Made by a program: the position numbers and the translations under genes. A DNA stretch of 64,000 bases, taken from contig JAQFVV010000558.1 of the NCBI GenBank assembly GCA_028023455.1, positions 88,501 to 152,500 of the forward strand. Reading direction: 5' to 3'. Under the pieces are notes generated by a model. It did no database searches. It had not been told where the DNA came from and was given only the letters and a program-made list of their open reading frames with translations. The stretch is from Epiperipatus broadwayi. Taxonomy: Eukaryota; Onychophora; Udeonychophora; Euonychophora; Peripatidae. Each line of letters starts with the position of its first letter. The stretch's first letter is position 1. Shown here in pieces: positions 62,060 to 64,000 of the stretch.

Positions 62060-62575
62060 AAAATATTTTCATAGACTTTTAGATTTAAATATTAATGATT
62101 TAAAATACATTTTTGTGTATTTTATAAAAAAAATTCAACCTTGATATAATTAAATAAATTACCGATTAGAAACAGGCCATCCTAACTGATATTTTATCTA
62201 GTAATAGTATTTGTCTAAACTACTTTAAGCAAAAGTGAATCTATTTATAATTGATGCCCTTAGAATATATAAGCATTATATGTCAAACATTAATACTTTT
62301 TACTTGTAGAAATGAGAAATACCACAACTTTCTAAATATTTTTATAGTTAAATTATTTCTATAAAGAATTATTTATATTATTCAGAATATTTTTGTGGAC
62401 TTTTACATTTAAATATTAATAATTTAATGGAATTTTTCCATATAATTTATGCTATATCTCAGTTGTGAAGTGCAAAGTACCAATGAGAAACCATAAAAGC
62501 AAACAGAATCACACCTTCTTGTAATAGTTTTGTCTGAACTACTTTAAACCCCAAATGAATCTACTGTTACTTTAT
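62060..62575 (+). repeat. Diverged tandem duplication, ~320-bp period
   Basis: GACTTTTAGATTTAAATATT (62074) recurs as GACTTTTACATTTAAATATT (62398). TTTGTCTAAACTACTTTAAG (about 62210) recurs as TTTGTCTGAACTACTTTAAA (about 62529). The order is the same, and an AAACAGGCCATCC/CAAACAGAATCACACC-like segment lies between them. Confidence 0.7.
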
Positions 62576-62589
62576 TATGCTAGATTAAA

Positions 62590-62620
<31 letters not shown>

Positions 62621-62939
62621 CATGATTATGTGATGTAAATAGTCTTTTTTTGTGTTAAACTATGTATTATTTTGTGTATTAACTTTGCAACATTTTGACA
62701 AAATATTATTCATCATTGTCAAAGTTAAGGTCTTAATGAAAAACTCTTAGATTTTAAGGAATTGTGATATTAAGATTGAATGTGAAATAAAGAACAATCT
62801 TTCTTATATATATTCAATGGTTGATTATTCAGAATAGGTGAATTAACAAAATTTTTATTTCCTTCAGTTTTACAATTAATTAATTTCAAGTTGATTTTAT
62901 AAGGAAAATATTAAATAAGTGGTATCCACAAGACTGAAA

Positions 62940-63200
62940 TACATTATGCTTCATCAGATTTATTCTCTCATAGTTTTCAAATTATACTTTTTCAAATTAA
63001 CAGATATTCTAGCATTACCAAAAACAGGTGTGTGACCAATTTCTAAAAAATGAAAATTAAAACTGATGTCTTTAACTTTTGACTGAAGGCATTTTATACT
63101 CCCTAATTCTGACAGTTATGCATCCATTGTATTGACGTACTGTGATCATGAAATTTCATAGACACTTTGGTATTCCAAAACTACTTAGTCTTTAAGTTTA
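62940..63200 (-). pseudogene. PLE GIY-YIG endonuclease fragment
   Basis: Downstream of the RT relic the minus strand reads VRQYNGCITVRIREYKMPSV at about 63090-63150, comparable with xxYIGxTxxxxxTRIxEHK of PLE endonucleases. It then reads FLEIGHTPVFGNARIS and VNLKKYNLKTMRE at about 62960-63050, comparable with the GHxIxFxNxxIL...YxxRxxRE tail with its conserved Arg and Glu. A stop follows immediately. Confidence 0.65.
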
Positions 63201-63299
63201 CAGAAGAAATCAATTTTTGTGCTAGTGGAGAAGGTAGTATTAATATTGAAAACAAGTCTTCTAATCATCTTATTAGTGACCCCTTTAATATATGCTAAA

Positions 63300-63930
63300 A
63301 CTATTCTATAACTAGTTGAGTTGTCAATTTTATCATCTTATTTTTCTTAGTATTAATGCTATGTAAAGCTTTATATATGATGTTTTTATTGCAGCCATTA
63401 GAAAGTAGAATGCTTTTAGTTAATACTACTTCTTGAGCAAGATGATCTTTATAAGGCAAACTATATGTTATTATCAAAAGATTTTTTGTCATAGAAAATA
63501 TAACAGGATGATGATGAGAATTATAATTAAAATAAATATATGTATGAATTTTCTCTAAGTAGATATTGTTGAGGAATAATCAGATTTTCTGGCAATAACA
63601 TCTAAAACAGAAAGTATTTTGTTATTTTTAGCTTCCATGGTAAATTTAATAATAAAATGGCATCCAATAAAAAAAAACAAATGTATCATCCACATATTTG
63701 AGACAAAGAGAAGATATTTTATTAGCTACATTTAATACTTGATTTTCAAAATTATTCATAAAGAGATCAAAATAAAGTTAGTGATTTTTTTCCATAAACC
63801 TAAAGACAGTATTTTTGGTATATCAAAGGGTTTATAAAATTCCATGTTCACAATACTCAAGAAGCTACAGAATTAATGTCAAAAATAGGAAGCATAAAAT
63901 TACCTTCAACCAAAAGTTAAATACATCAGC
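63300..63930 (-). pseudogene. PLE reverse transcriptase fragment
   Basis: Near 63690-63720 the minus strand gives SLCLKYVDDTFVF, the YVDD catalytic box with both Asp retained, then FIIKFTMEAKNNKILSVLDV, matching the FTxExExxxLPFLDV block of PLEs. Next, near 63530-63560, comes NSYIYLF/YFNYNSHHHPV in two frames (the YLNxxSxHP block). The open frame 63492-63301 then has SLPYKDHLAQEVVLTKSILL and NGCNKNIIYK. Stops occur between blocks, so it is not functional. Confidence 0.75.
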
Positions 63931-64000
63931 TTTTATTTTGCATTTTTTTTAAAATTGGCTGCACACCTAATTTTGATAATGCTAGAATAGTTGCTAATTT

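Larger units (their letters stand above)
62930..64000 (-). mobile_element. Penelope-like element relic, continuing past the window
   Basis: The minus strand carries PLE reverse transcriptase and then GIY-YIG blocks in the family order. The 5' part lies beyond 64000. Frameshifts and stops are frequent. It differs in sequence from the 17-19 kb PLE (FTMEAKN and SLPYKDHLAQEV blocks are absent there), so it belongs to another PLE lineage. Confidence 0.75.

Overview
This window looks like gene-poor nuclear DNA from an AT-rich invertebrate-type animal genome. By eye it is roughly three quarters A+T, no long open frame resembles a host protein, and long (AT)n, (AAT)n and (GTA)n tracts are frequent. 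Recognisable content consists of decayed retrotransposons: APE-type non-LTR elements (LINEs), an RTE-type LINE, two Gypsy-type LTR element relics, Penelope-like elements (PLEs) with GIY-YIG domains, and one tRNA-derived SINE. PLE, RTE and Gypsy together fit a metazoan, but the phylum cannot be fixed from sequence alone. I found no host gene, no functional tRNA or rRNA gene, no CRISPR array and no bacterial-type operon.

Layout. 1-1.76 kb: LINE relic on the minus strand (RT, then endonuclease). 2.7-5.4 kb: short dispersed repeats R3 and R1, both with inverted partial self-copies; R1 is flanked by a 13-bp direct repeat. 8.75-9.5 kb: Gypsy protease/early RT relic. 11.1-11.6 kb: second R1 locus. 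12.7-14.6 kb: another LINE relic. 16.9-19.2 kb: PLE arranged as two inverted arms of about 0.9 kb around a 0.5 kb RT core. 19.3-19.6 kb: irregular array of a TGTAATGGA motif. 21.8-22.25 kb: third R1 locus. 26-28.5 kb: short tandem duplications and an R3 copy. 31.5 kb: R2 element with a 12-bp target-site duplication. 32.3 kb: SINE with a 13-bp target-site duplication. 32.6-34.8 kb: internally deleted Gypsy element with a 3' LTR. 35.3-35.6 kb: R4 near-perfect palindrome. 35.9-38.7 kb: RTE relic. 44.0-44.7 kb: compound microsatellite. 48.1 kb: R5 inverted repeat. 52.2-52.9 kb: large R2 composite with a 14-bp direct repeat. 53.9-54.4 kb: inverted repeat and a possible PLE endonuclease relic. 61.3 kb: inverted repeat. 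62.9-64 kb: PLE relic running off the window.

The most interesting pattern is that many short dispersed repeats carry an inverted copy of part of themselves, and three such composites are bounded by 12-14 bp direct repeats, so each composite appears to have been inserted as one unit. The PLE at 17-19 kb has a comparable inverted-arm layout. This suggests, without proving it, that a PLE- or LINE-type machinery with 5'-inversion (twin-priming-like) behaviour mobilised small non-autonomous families here.

Limits: no alignment or database search could be run. Family names rest on recognising protein motifs, and repeat boundaries were read by eye.
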